From positions 1 through 18,776 of the forward strand of contig CAYOKA010000041.1 in assembly GCA_964404395.1 (NCBI GenBank): 18,776 nucleotides of DNA. Direction: 5' to 3'. Source of the stretch: JAAYBT01 sp964404395 (GTDB lineage Bacteria; Bacillota; Clostridia; Acetivibrionales; DTU013). The notes under the pieces were generated by a model. It did not search any database and was not told the origin of the DNA. It worked only from the letters and a program-made list of their open reading frames with translations. Within the stretch, counting starts at the first letter, position 1. Every line of letters begins with the position of its first letter. Of this stretch, positions 1 to 6,581 are shown in pieces. The position numbers were made by a program, and so were the translations under genes.

Positions 1-509
1 ACGCGACTATGATATATATCTCCGAGTATCGCTACTTTTAGTCCTTCAAGGGTTCCCTTTTTATCGCGGATGGTAAACATATCCAAAAGCGCCTGAGTAG
101 GATGCTCATTCATTCCGTCTCCGGCGTTTATTACAGAAGCCTTAACGTGTTGAGCCATAAGATGAGGAGCGCCCGATTGGGGATGGCGCATGATAATAAT
201 ATCGGTCCCCATTCTGTTGATTGTTTTTCCTGTGTCAATCAGTGATTCGCCCTTTAGCACGCTGCTAACTGAGGCTGAAATGTTGGCAGAGCTTGCTCCC
301 ATGTATTTTGACGCCAGCTCAAATGAAAGCCTTGTTCTTGTACTGTTTTCATAAAAAAGCGTGACAATGGACTTTCCCTGAAGATGAGGAGTCTTCTTAT
401 TATTGGATACAATGACATATTTCATCGTTGCAGCAGTATCCAGTATATACTTTATTTCCTCTGGGGATAGATCCTTAAGTCCAAGCAAATCCTTTGATTT
501 AAGGTTCAT
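1..509 (-). CDS. pyrB: Aspartate carbamoyltransferase catalytic subunit, C-terminal part outside window
   Basis: Condenses carbamoyl phosphate with L-aspartate to N-carbamoyl-aspartate, the committed step of pyrimidine synthesis, in the cytosol. The first 169 codons are visible and the frame runs off the left edge without a stop. The translation begins MNLKSKDLLGLKDLSPEEI and carries the carbamoyl-phosphate loop ENSTRTRLSFE near residues 54-64, then MRHPQSGAP and the domain-junction motif NEHPTQALLD, all typical of the catalytic chain. The ATG at 509 follows AAGGTGG (519-525) at normal spacing. It lies 59 nt downstream of pyrR with no terminator between them, so it should be co-transcribed and controlled by the PyrR attenuator upstream of pyrR. 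The missing C-terminal half holds the aspartate-binding domain. Confidence 0.96.
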   Translation of the reverse strand, partial: MNLKSKDLLGLKDLSPEEIKYILDTAATMKYVIVSNNKKTPHLQGKSIVTLFYENSTRTRLSFELASKYMGASSANISASVSSVLKGESLIDTGKTINRMGTDIIIMRHPQSGAPHLMAQHVKASVINAGDGMNEHPTQALLDMFTIRDKKGTLEGLKVAILGDIYHSR

Positions 510-568
510 TGTTTTACCACCTTCATCGATATTTTAATAGCCTTTAAAAAAGAGTAAGGAAAGCCTCC

Positions 569-1108
569 CTACTCAATATCACTTAATGTAACCACATTTA
601 CCTTATCGATATCGTAAAGCTTCACATTGACCATCTCCGTTCTGGAGGTTGGAACGTTTTTACCTACAAAATCCGCACGGATGGGCAATTCCCTGTGCCC
701 TCTGTCGACTAAAATTGCCAGCTGAATCATTTTGGGCCTTCCAATATCCATAATGGCATCAATTGCACTACGGGCAGTGCGGCCTGTGTAGAGGACATCA
801 TCCACTAAAACTATAATTTTATTATTTACGGGGAAATTTATTTCTGTCCCCTTGATGACAGGATGCTCAGCCAACATGCTCAGATCATCTCTGTAGAAGG
901 TGATGTCCAGTATCCCAACAGGAACCTCTTCGCCCTCAACCTCTTTTATTTTTGCAGCAATAAGCTTAGCGAGGGGAACTCCTCTTCTCTGAATGCCAAT
1001 GATATGAAGATCTTCGATGCCCTTGTTCTTTTCAATTATTTCATGGGCAATTCTTGTTATTGCTCTCATGATGCCGCTTTCATCCATTATTTCAGCTTTA
1101 TCAATCAT
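569..1108 (-). CDS. pyrR: PyrR: pyr operon RNA-binding attenuator / uracil phosphoribosyltransferase
   Basis: PyrR binds a conserved loop in pyr leader RNA when UMP or UTP is high and promotes transcription termination. Many members also have uracil phosphoribosyltransferase activity. The 179-aa product (the usual family length) has the PRPP-binding motif VDDVLYTGRT at residues 102-111, and TRIAHEIIEKNKG and DRGHRELPIRADFVGKNVPT closely match Bacillus PyrR. The ATG at 1108 is preferred: it has AGGAGG 8 nt upstream and aligns with the Bacillus N-terminus. A GTG at 1117 overlaps the ribosome binding site and is unlikely. It is the first gene after a complete attenuator (1238-1342), so it is expected to regulate itself and the downstream pyrB. 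Confidence 0.97.
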   Translation of the reverse strand: MIDKAEIMDESGIMRAITRIAHEIIEKNKGIEDLHIIGIQRRGVPLAKLIAAKIKEVEGEEVPVGILDITFYRDDLSMLAEHPVIKGTEINFPVNNKIIVLVDDVLYTGRTARSAIDAIMDIGRPKMIQLAILVDRGHRELPIRADFVGKNVPTSRTEMVNVKLYDIDKVNVVTLSDIE

Positions 1109-1143
1109 GTACCACACCTCCTATATCTTTACTATTAATCTCC

Positions 1144-1236
1144 AGCCGGATATGCTTCGCATATGGCTGTAAAGTGAATCTCGGGGGCATCGAGCCCCGC
1201 TCGCTTCAAGCCGGATATGCTTCGCATATGGCTGTA
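1144..1236. repeat. Two identical 28-bp palindromic repeats in the pyrR leader
   Basis: Two exact 28-bp copies lie at 1144-1171 and 1209-1236. Each begins AGCCGGATATGC and ends GCATATGGCTGTA around a TTC centre. Each folds into a hairpin: ATATGC pairs with GCATAT, then AGCC pairs with GGCT around a 2-nt bulge. The 37 nt between them contain a further GC-rich hairpin (GGGGC / GCCCC around a 5-nt loop). The block sits after the attenuator terminator and before the pyrR ribosome binding site, so it is only in read-through RNA. The flanks of the two copies differ, so identity stops at the repeat borders. The function is unknown; a dispersed intergenic palindrome family is the simplest reading. 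Confidence 0.8.
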
Positions 1237-1237
1237 C

Positions 1238-1267
1238 AAAAAATGCCTCCCACCGATGGCAGGAAGC
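1238..1267 (-). terminator. Intrinsic terminator of the pyr attenuator
   Basis: On the minus strand, GCTTCCTGCC pairs with GGTGGGAGGC around an ATC loop (1245-1267, about 10 pairs including wobbles). It is followed by A and six T residues (1243-1238). It lies about 140 nt upstream of the pyrR start, where a regulated terminator belongs. Its left arm (1258-1266) is complementary at 8 of 9 positions to 1324-1332, which overlaps the PyrR-binding loop. That provides the alternative antiterminator pairing. Confidence 0.85.
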
Positions 1268-1328
1268 ATATATTCGTTAATACTGCAGGCAAATGCCCGT
1301 AATATAAGCTTTTCTATAATACCCTTCC

Positions 1329-1342
1329 AGCCTCTCGGGACT
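1329..1342 (-). promoter_or_regulatory. PyrR-binding loop (anti-antiterminator)
   Basis: The minus strand reads AGTCCCGAGAGGCT, an exact match to the PyrR-binding consensus ARUCCNGNGAGGYU. It is flanked by ACCTTT and GAAGGGT, which can pair to extend the hairpin. Binding of PyrR plus uridine nucleotide should hold this hairpin, block the antiterminator (1324-1332 with 1258-1266) and let the terminator at 1238-1267 form. The region 1109-1445 is therefore fully explained apart from the repeats at 1144-1236. Confidence 0.9.
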
Positions 1343-1372
1343 AATTAAAAGGTTAATTTTTTAGTTCAACTA

Positions 1373-1401
1373 ATAATATCACATCGGCCATGGCTTGTCT
1401 A
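1373..1401 (-). promoter_or_regulatory. Probable sigma-A promoter of pyrRB
   Basis: The -35 TAGACA (1396-1401) and -10 TATTAT (1373-1378) are separated by 17 nt. The start point would be near 1366, leaving about 25 nt before the PyrR-binding loop, which suits an attenuated leader. A second TTGACA lies at 1440-1445, directly after the rluD stop, but its spaced -10 (AATAAA) is weaker. Confidence 0.65.
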
Positions 1402-1445
1402 TATTTTGCCGTAAATTTTATTGTTTCATACAGCCTCTTTGTCAA

Positions 1446-2372
1446 CTATTCCTGTCTGTACTTTTCTATTAATTCTTCCAGTTCTTTTGGCAGTGCTGCT
1501 TCAAACTCTACATATTGCTCAGTGCCGGGATGGACAAAGCCAAGCAGCTTTGCGTGTAGCGCCTGTCCCTTAAAGTTGAATCTCTGCTTTCGTTTACCAT
1601 ACAATGGATCCCCTACAAGAGGATGACCGATAAATGAAAGGTGAACTCTGATCTGATGGGTTCTACCGGTTTCAAGCTGCAATTCCAGTAATGTGGCTGA
1701 TTTAAAACGTTCCAACACTTTGAAATATGTCACAGCCCCACGTCCGTTTTTTATATTTACAGCCATCTTTTTCCTTTCAACCGGATTTCTTCCGATGGGT
1801 GCATCAACCTTTCCGCTATTCTCCTGAATGTTCCCCTCGGCAAGAGCGATATATATGCGTTGAATATCGTGCTCTTTAAGCTTTTCAGACAGCCTCTTAT
1901 GGGATTTATTGTTTTTTGCTGCAACTAGTACGCCGGAGGTATCCTTATCAATACGATGCACAATGCCCGGACGGATAATGCCATTAATATCTGATAGAGA
2001 ATCCTTGCAGTGATTAAGCAGCGCATTTACCAACGTACCCGAATGATTGCCGGCAGCCGGATGTACGACCATTCCCCTGGGCTTATTTATGACAACGATA
2101 TCATTATCCTCGTAGAGAATATCAAGATCAATATTTTCAGCCTTTACCTCAAGAGGCTTTGGATTTGGTATGTTCATTTGCACCTGATCCTTTGCCCTTA
2201 TCTTGTATCCGGACTTTACCCTTTTACCATTCACAATGGCTCTGCCTTCTGAGATGAGCTTGTCAATATATGAACGCGAAAAATCACCAGTCTTTTCGGA
2301 CAAAAACACATCAAGTCGTTTACCCACATCTTCTTGCTCTATCTCAAACAGCTTATCTATTTCATTGAGCAT
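1446..2372 (-). CDS. rluD: RluA-family 23S rRNA pseudouridine synthase (RluD-like)
   Basis: Isomerises specific uridines in large-subunit rRNA to pseudouridine. The 308-aa protein has an N-terminal S4 RNA-binding domain (about 14-75, with RLDVFLSEK and SRSYIDKLI) and a RluA-type catalytic domain. Its signature HRIDKDTSG spans residues 139-147, with the catalytic Asp at 142. NKPRGMVVHPAAG (97-109) and ETGRTHQIRVHLSFIGHPLVGDP are also typical. The ATG at 2372 overlaps the lspA stop by 11 nt, with a GAGG-type site inside lspA, so translation is probably coupled to lspA. Order lspA-rluD is common in Firmicutes. The exact target uridines cannot be deduced; RluD is the best family name among RluA/C/D paralogues. 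Confidence 0.9.
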   Translation of the reverse strand: MLNEIDKLFEIEQEDVGKRLDVFLSEKTGDFSRSYIDKLISEGRAIVNGKRVKSGYKIRAKDQVQMNIPNPKPLEVKAENIDLDILYEDNDIVVINKPRGMVVHPAAGNHSGTLVNALLNHCKDSLSDINGIIRPGIVHRIDKDTSGVLVAAKNNKSHKRLSEKLKEHDIQRIYIALAEGNIQENSGKVDAPIGRNPVERKKMAVNIKNGRGAVTYFKVLERFKSATLLELQLETGRTHQIRVHLSFIGHPLVGDPLYGKRKQRFNFKGQALHAKLLGFVHPGTEQYVEFEAALPKELEELIEKYRQE

Positions 2373-2943
2373 CTTTATTACTATCCTCTTTAATTTTTTC
2401 CGCTGCCGCTATGCTTGGGTCTACGCCTGTTTCTTCACCTAACTGTGAATCTTCCTCTATCTCTGACTGCGCCGCTATACCTGTCTTTCCCTTCTTCTCC
2501 GGCTCCTTGTAAAAGAAAGTCACATATATGCCAATCAGTATAGTGCCGCAGGTCAAGGCAATATCAGCAACGTTGAATACGGGAAATGGATAGGAGCCTA
2601 TGTAAAATAGTAAAAAATCGGTTACCTCACCGGCTACTACCCTGTCGATATAATTTCCCATAGTCCCACCGAGTATTATAGCCAACGTAAAACTAAGAAA
2701 TCTATTCTTGTTTTTAAACATAATGAAAATTATAAGTATAGCTACTATCGGTGTAATCACCAGGAAGAAAGGTCTACCATCTTTTAATATACTAAAGGCG
2801 GCTCCTGAATTCATATAAAGCGTTAAATAAAAGAACTTATCAATAACAGGTATCATTTCACCTATTCCTATATTTTGCAAAACGAAGTGCTTTGTAACCT
2901 GGTCAATGATAGTAATAAATACTGATAGTAGAATCCAAATCAT
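2362..2943 (-). CDS. lspA: Lipoprotein signal peptidase (signal peptidase II)
   Basis: Membrane aspartyl protease that removes the signal peptide of diacylglyceryl-modified prolipoproteins. The 193-aa product has four hydrophobic segments and all family motifs: DQVTK (14-18), NSGAAF (45-50), GGTMGNYIDR (92-101, catalytic Asp100) and FNVADIAL (123-130, catalytic Asp127). The last ~45 residues form a hydrophilic acidic tail beyond the usual LspA end, probably cytoplasmic and dispensable. The ATG at 2943 follows AAAGGA at good spacing. It is the first gene of a two-gene unit with rluD, with a promoter at 2976-3004. The next gene upstream encodes a lipoprotein, a natural substrate. Confidence 0.96.
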   Translation of the reverse strand: MIWILLSVFITIIDQVTKHFVLQNIGIGEMIPVIDKFFYLTLYMNSGAAFSILKDGRPFFLVITPIVAILIIFIMFKNKNRFLSFTLAIILGGTMGNYIDRVVAGEVTDFLLFYIGSYPFPVFNVADIALTCGTILIGIYVTFFYKEPEKKGKTGIAAQSEIEEDSQLGEETGVDPSIAAAEKIKEDSNKDAQ

Positions 2944-2975
2944 GAATGATCCTTTCTGTTACAAATTCTCTACAA

Positions 2976-3004
2976 ATTATACCGATGATGCCGCCTAATG
3001 TAAA
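2976..3004 (-). promoter_or_regulatory. Sigma-A promoter of lspA-rluD
   Basis: TTTACA (2999-3004) and TATAAT (2976-2981) are separated by 17 nt. They lie in the short gap between the substrate-binding protein stop (3008) and lspA, so lspA-rluD can be transcribed on its own. No terminator is seen after the upstream gene. Confidence 0.75.
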
Positions 3005-3007
3005 GGT

Positions 3008-4843
3008 CTAAGGTATCTCGGGCTTATACCAATACCTCATATTACAGTAATGATTCCAGGTATCAGGGGTCTGCGGTCCCTTTATATTCTTACTGTAAAC
3101 CATGGCATCTCTGAGGAAATACAGTCCTATATAGGGCGAATCATTTTGTATCAGTTGCTTCATGCCCTTGTAAAGCTGCTTTTTTCTGCCAGCATTATTC
3201 TCCTTAAATATTTCAGCGACACTCATGTCCAGTTGTAAATTGGAATAGCCTGAAACATTATATGCAATCTCCGGTTCCACGGATAAAGGGAGCGGTAGAT
3301 AAGAATTAGAATACAAAAAGGACAAATCAGGCACCTGCGGTATTCTACATCCGATAAAAGCAATATCATATTTTGAGCTGTTTAGTCTGTTCAGAAGGTC
3401 ATCCCATTGGATTTCCTTCAATTCGGCAGGTATTCCTGCCCTCTGAAGCTGTTCACATATTTCTTGTGCTACACGCACCCTTGTACTATTGTTTGAATTA
3501 ACAATCAGCTCCACCTTAAGATATCTTCTCAAACCGCCTATTCTCTTATAATATCCTTGATTACTTTCCTTCCAACCTCCTAGCTCCAGTACGTCTGTCG
3601 GAGCTGTCAGCGCTGCAACAGTTTGTGAATCCGGCACCGATCCCGGCGTATCTTTTGTTACAGTGGCTTGTGTGCCTGGCGCATCAATTGCTTCTTCATT
3701 AATGGACGGTAAAAAAGGTTGAATGTTTTCAACATCAGAGATCCAACTACCGGGAAGAATTGGAAGATCAGCGGCCTCAGCCTCCCCAAGCAATATCTTG
3801 TTAATCAAAGCTCCTTTATCAATTGCCATTTCAACAGCTTTACGAGCATAGTAATCGGAAAAAACGGGGTTTTGCAAATTAAGTGCAAGAAATTCAAAGT
3901 TCCTTGAGGTGAACTTTTTTATGTTCAGATCAGTTCTGCTTTTGTATTTAGCAAAATGCTCTGAATTAATTACAGCTACATCAACTTGACCTGTACGAAA
4001 GGCCCCCATGGCGTCGTCCTGATTTTTGAATATATTCACGTTTATTTTATCTATATACATGATGCCTTCACCCGTACCGGCCTCATCAGTGTTGCTGTTA
4101 GCTTTATCCAGTCTGTTATCACCCTCTGTTTTCAGATACCACCAGTTGGGGTTGGACTGCATCCTCACAGTTTCATTTTCAGTGTAGGAAATATACATAT
4201 AAGGTCCGGTTCCTACAGGGGAGAATTGATCTGAAGCTGACAAAACATCAATATTCTCAAACTGATGCTTCGGTATTATCGGAAAAGTCATCATTTCCGG
4301 TGTGAAGGAATTAGGCTTGCCAAGCGCAATTCTAATGTTGGACGAGTCAACAGCTGCGCAAGTGATAACATTAAGAAGCAAGGGTTTGTATATACAATCA
4401 ATTCCTTGATTTAATATTGTTTGAATTGTAAACTCCACATCGTATGCGGTGAAAGGTTCTCCATCATGCCATTTGATACCATCTCTAATGTGAAAACTCC
4501 AAATTAGCCCGTCTGAGGAAGGAGACCACCTGTCGGAAATATGTGCTATGGCTTGTTGGTCGTTATCAAGTCGCGTTAGTCCTTCATATATAAGACCCAA
4601 AAATTCGGCTGCATATTTGTTTTTGGTCAAAATTGGATTAAGGCTATCAGGTTCAGTCGCAAACAAATTTAAGGTGCCTCCTGAAACAGGACCCTTGTCC
4701 AAAATGTCGTAATCTGCTCTATAGCCATATTTGCTGCTGCTATCATCGTAATTGCCATAATTATACGGTCCAAAACCGGTTTGGCACGATGCAAGCAGCA
4801 TGGAAATAGAAAGCACCAAAGTTAATAAAATCGTTCTTCTCAT
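3008..4843 (-). CDS. Oligopeptide ABC transporter substrate-binding lipoprotein (family 5), orphan
   Basis: Surface-anchored solute-binding protein of the DppA/OppA family (SBP_bac_5), expected to capture peptides or similar ligands for an ABC importer. The 611-aa product begins with a lipoprotein signal peptide, MRRTILLTLVLSISMLLASC, with lipobox LASC and Cys20 as the lipidated residue. Family features follow: GGTLNLFATEPDSLNPI, then LIYEGLTRLD, then IRDGIKWHDGEPFTAYDVEFT. A Pro/Thr/Ala-rich insert of about 40 residues (around 385-425) breaks the second lobe and is probably a flexible loop. The ATG at 4843 follows AAGGAG by 6 nt; a TTG directly before it is less likely. No permease or ATPase gene is nearby, so the transporter partners are elsewhere or the protein has another role. 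The ligand cannot be inferred. Confidence 0.9.
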   Translation of the reverse strand: MRRTILLTLVLSISMLLASCQTGFGPYNYGNYDDSSSKYGYRADYDILDKGPVSGGTLNLFATEPDSLNPILTKNKYAAEFLGLIYEGLTRLDNDQQAIAHISDRWSPSSDGLIWSFHIRDGIKWHDGEPFTAYDVEFTIQTILNQGIDCIYKPLLLNVITCAAVDSSNIRIALGKPNSFTPEMMTFPIIPKHQFENIDVLSASDQFSPVGTGPYMYISYTENETVRMQSNPNWWYLKTEGDNRLDKANSNTDEAGTGEGIMYIDKINVNIFKNQDDAMGAFRTGQVDVAVINSEHFAKYKSRTDLNIKKFTSRNFEFLALNLQNPVFSDYYARKAVEMAIDKGALINKILLGEAEAADLPILPGSWISDVENIQPFLPSINEEAIDAPGTQATVTKDTPGSVPDSQTVAALTAPTDVLELGGWKESNQGYYKRIGGLRRYLKVELIVNSNNSTRVRVAQEICEQLQRAGIPAELKEIQWDDLLNRLNSSKYDIAFIGCRIPQVPDLSFLYSNSYLPLPLSVEPEIAYNVSGYSNLQLDMSVAEIFKENNAGRKKQLYKGMKQLIQNDSPYIGLYFLRDAMVYSKNIKGPQTPDTWNHYCNMRYWYKPEIP

Positions 4844-4916
4844 CAACGTCTCCTTAGCCAGTCTCCTCTTTTGTATTTGCGTACGTATCTCTCAATGCCT
4901 TTAATTATCCAGTTCA

Positions 4917-4945
4917 ATATTATCATACGCTGTTTTCTTTCTCAA
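4917..4945 (-). promoter_or_regulatory. Promoter of the substrate-binding lipoprotein gene
   Basis: TTGAGA (4940-4945) and TAATAT (4917-4922) are 17 nt apart, about 75 nt upstream of the start codon. This fits a sigma-A promoter and makes the gene monocistronic or independent of the small ORF upstream. Confidence 0.65.
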
Positions 4946-4974
4946 TACATATAAGTGGGCTTATACAGTGACAA

Positions 4975-5106
4975 TCAGCATTTCTTATTGCATCCGGCGC
5001 CACCGGTAAAAATCCAGGGACATACCAGTAGTATTATGATAACAATAATGATTATCCACCAAATCCCGCCAAATCCAAATCCGAAGCCTCTTTCCTCTTC
5101 ATTCAT
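4975..5106 (-). CDS. 43-aa Gly/Trp-rich single-pass membrane peptide (YjcZ-like)
   Basis: The 43-codon ORF encodes an acidic start (MNEEERGFGFGFGG), a very hydrophobic Ile/Val/Leu segment beginning IWWIIII (about residues 15-33), and a short tail ending GAGCNKKC with two cysteines. AGAGGTG lies 6 nt before the ATG, a good ribosome binding site. The Gly/Phe head plus hydrophobic stretch recalls the small YjcZ-type spore-associated peptides of Firmicutes, but this rests on composition and layout, not a firm family match. It lies directly downstream of spoVS, behind that gene's terminator, and has its own sigma-K-like promoter (5141-5168), which would fit mother-cell expression late in sporulation. 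Confidence 0.6.
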   Translation of the reverse strand: MNEEERGFGFGFGGIWWIIIIVIIILLVCPWIFTGGAGCNKKC

Positions 5107-5140
5107 AGATTTCACCTCTTCGCATAATGATTTCATAATA

Positions 5141-5168
5141 TATAATATGGAATTAGCGGAATTACGTT
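5141..5168 (-). promoter_or_regulatory. Sigma-K-like promoter upstream of the 43-aa peptide
   Basis: The minus strand has CATATTATA (5141-5149), which fits the sigma-K -10 pattern CATANNNTA. Sixteen nt further upstream is AAC (5166-5168), fitting the minimal AC -35 element. The region is AT-rich, so chance similarity is possible. The match agrees with the sporulation-like character of the encoded peptide. Confidence 0.4.
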
Positions 5169-5197
5169 ACCAATAACCTAGAGCAATTATTAATGAA

Positions 5198-5235
5198 CAA
5201 CAAAAACTGCCGAAAGTATTAGAACTATCAGCAGT
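5198..5235 (-). terminator. Terminator of spoVS
   Basis: On the minus strand, ACTGCTGA (5228-5235) pairs with TCGGCAGT (5206-5213) over 8 bp, including one wobble, around a loop of about 14 nt. A T-rich run (TTTTTGTTG) follows. It lies about 45 nt after the spoVS stop codon. Confidence 0.7.
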
Positions 5236-5281
5236 CTCTGCATTCAAGCAATCCTATGAAAATTAATCGGATTTAATTCAG

Positions 5282-5545
5282 TTAGCACCTCGGCTCAATA
5301 ATTAGTTTTATTGCGGTTCTTTCCTCCCCATCAATCACAATATCGGTAAAGGCAGGAATACAAATCAACTCTATTCCTGAAGGTGCCACAAATCCTCGAG
5401 CTATTGCGATTGCCTTGACTGCTTGGTTTATAGCACCCGCGCCGATCGCTTGCATTTCCGCCTTTCCCCTTTCTCTAATGACTCCTGCCAAAGCACCTGC
5501 TACAGAATTTGGGTTTGACTTTGCTGAAATTTTTAAAACATCCAT
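5282..5545 (-). CDS. spoVS: Stage V sporulation protein S
   Basis: Small Alba-like nucleic-acid-binding protein needed for normal progress through sporulation (spore coat and core stages in Bacillus). The 87-aa product is nearly colinear with Bacillus SpoVS throughout: KISAKSNPNSVAGALAGVIR, then AIGAGAINQAVKAIAIARGF and VAPSGIELICIPAFTDI. The ATG at 5545 follows AGGGGG. It has its own sigma-H-type promoter (5590-5616) and a terminator (5198-5235), so it forms a single-gene unit downstream of ymdB. The order rny-ymdB-spoVS is also found in Bacillus. Confidence 0.97.
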   Translation of the reverse strand: MDVLKISAKSNPNSVAGALAGVIRERGKAEMQAIGAGAINQAVKAIAIARGFVAPSGIELICIPAFTDIVIDGEERTAIKLIIEPRC

Positions 5546-5589
5546 GATTTTTTACCCCCTAATGCAAACAATAGTTATAAATATAATAA

Positions 5590-5616
5590 ATTCTACATAA
5601 TAATTCAAATTCCTTT
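5590..5616 (-). promoter_or_regulatory. Sigma-H promoter of spoVS
   Basis: The minus strand has AAAGGAATT (5608-5616), 11 nt, then GTAGAAT (5590-5596). This matches the sigma-H consensus RNAGGAWWW-N11/12-RNNGAAT at every defined position. Bacillus spoVS is known to be sigma-H dependent, so the site supports conserved early-sporulation control. The rest of the ymdB-spoVS gap (5617-5706) is AT-rich with no clear hairpin. Confidence 0.8.
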
Positions 5617-5706
5617 TTTTTATGTAATTTTTTGAAAATAATATTTTTTTGTATAATTATGTAATGATTCAGTATGGTTTTTATGACTATTGTGCATTGT
5701 TTTTTT

Positions 5707-6486
5707 CTATAAATCGAATGTATTGGTAATTCTAAGTATGTTTATCGTTTTTCCGGACATTTCATCGATATCAAGGCATACTCCATTGAATTGAACGGTG
5801 CCCTTAGCGAGCTCGAATCGCATTGGCATGGACATAAGAAACTTTTCAAGTATAATGTCTTTATTAACACCGATAATGCCTTCGTAGGGCCCGGTCATGC
5901 CCACATCTGTGATAAAAGCTGTTCCGCATGGCAAAATGCGCTCGTCTGCCGTTTGCACATGTGTATGAGTACCTATAACCCCGCTGACTCTTCCATCACC
6001 ATGCCATGCTATTGCACATTTCTCAGAGGTAGCCTCCGCATGAACATCAACAATTACAACCTTCACCTTGCTTTTAAGGTATTCCAGCTCCCTGTCCAAT
6101 GCTCTAAACGGGCAATCTGCAGGTTCCATGTATACTCTGCCGATAAGATTTATGATTCCAAGCTTTCCATCAATTATGGTTGAACCCCTGCCCGGCACAT
6201 TACCGGGATAATTGGCAGGCCTGATAATGTTTGGATCGGAATCTATGAAATTTGTGACTTCCCTTTTGGACCAGGTGTGATTTCCCATCGTTATAGCATC
6301 TATTCCCATGTTGTAAAGCTCCTGAGCTACAACATGGGTAATACCCCTGCCACCAGCCGCATTCTCGCCATTCGCGATACAATAATCAAAGGATAATTCC
6401 TTTTTCAAGCTGGAAATGAATCGTTTTACTGCTTTTCTTCCAGGACTACCAACTATATCTCCAATAAATAATACCTTCAATTTCAT
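5707..6486 (-). CDS. ymdB: YmdB-type metallophosphoesterase (2',3'-cyclic nucleotide phosphodiesterase)
   Basis: Calcineurin-like phosphoesterase of the TIGR00282/YmdB family. In Bacillus it hydrolyses 2',3'-cyclic nucleotides and affects biofilm and motility decisions, with links to RNase Y. The 259-aa product has the two-metal site: GDIVG (9-13), NGENAAGG (39-46), GNHTW (68-72), HAEATSEK (149-156) and GTHTHVQTAD (172-181). The likely ligands are Asp10, Glu41, Asn69, His149, His174 and His176. Length is normal for the family. The ATG at 6486 is preceded by GGGGGAAT, a closely spaced ribosome binding site. It lies 95 nt downstream of rny, with the rny terminator in the gap, and the RNase Y neighbourhood fits a role in RNA turnover. 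Confidence 0.94.
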   Translation of the reverse strand: MKLKVLFIGDIVGSPGRKAVKRFISSLKKELSFDYCIANGENAAGGRGITHVVAQELYNMGIDAITMGNHTWSKREVTNFIDSDPNIIRPANYPGNVPGRGSTIIDGKLGIINLIGRVYMEPADCPFRALDRELEYLKSKVKVVIVDVHAEATSEKCAIAWHGDGRVSGVIGTHTHVQTADERILPCGTAFITDVGMTGPYEGIIGVNKDIILEKFLMSMPMRFELAKGTVQFNGVCLDIDEMSGKTINILRITNTFDL

Positions 6487-6532
6487 ATTCCCCCGTCAAT
6501 TATCGTTAGCATTACTTCTTCAATATAACACA

Positions 6533-6556
6533 AAAAGCGTGTATATACACGCTTTT
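6533..6556. terminator. Perfect palindromic terminator between rny and ymdB
   Basis: AAAAGCGTGTA and its exact reverse complement sit back to back (24-bp perfect palindrome with no separate loop). On the minus strand the stem is followed by TTTTTG, the expected U-tract for rny. Because the stem flanks are A-rich and T-rich, it can act in either direction. Some read-through to ymdB is possible, since no separate promoter for ymdB was recognised. Confidence 0.75.
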
Positions 6557-6581
6557 GTGAAACACCAATTAAGGAGTCTAT

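Noticed and set aside
863..1138. Plus-strand ORFs opposite pyrR, rluD, rny, spoIIIE and tepA
   Set aside because: They are antisense shadows of well-identified genes and show no family features.
1144..1236. CRISPR array made of the 28-bp repeats
   Set aside because: There are only two copies, the single spacer is itself a hairpin, and no cas genes are present.
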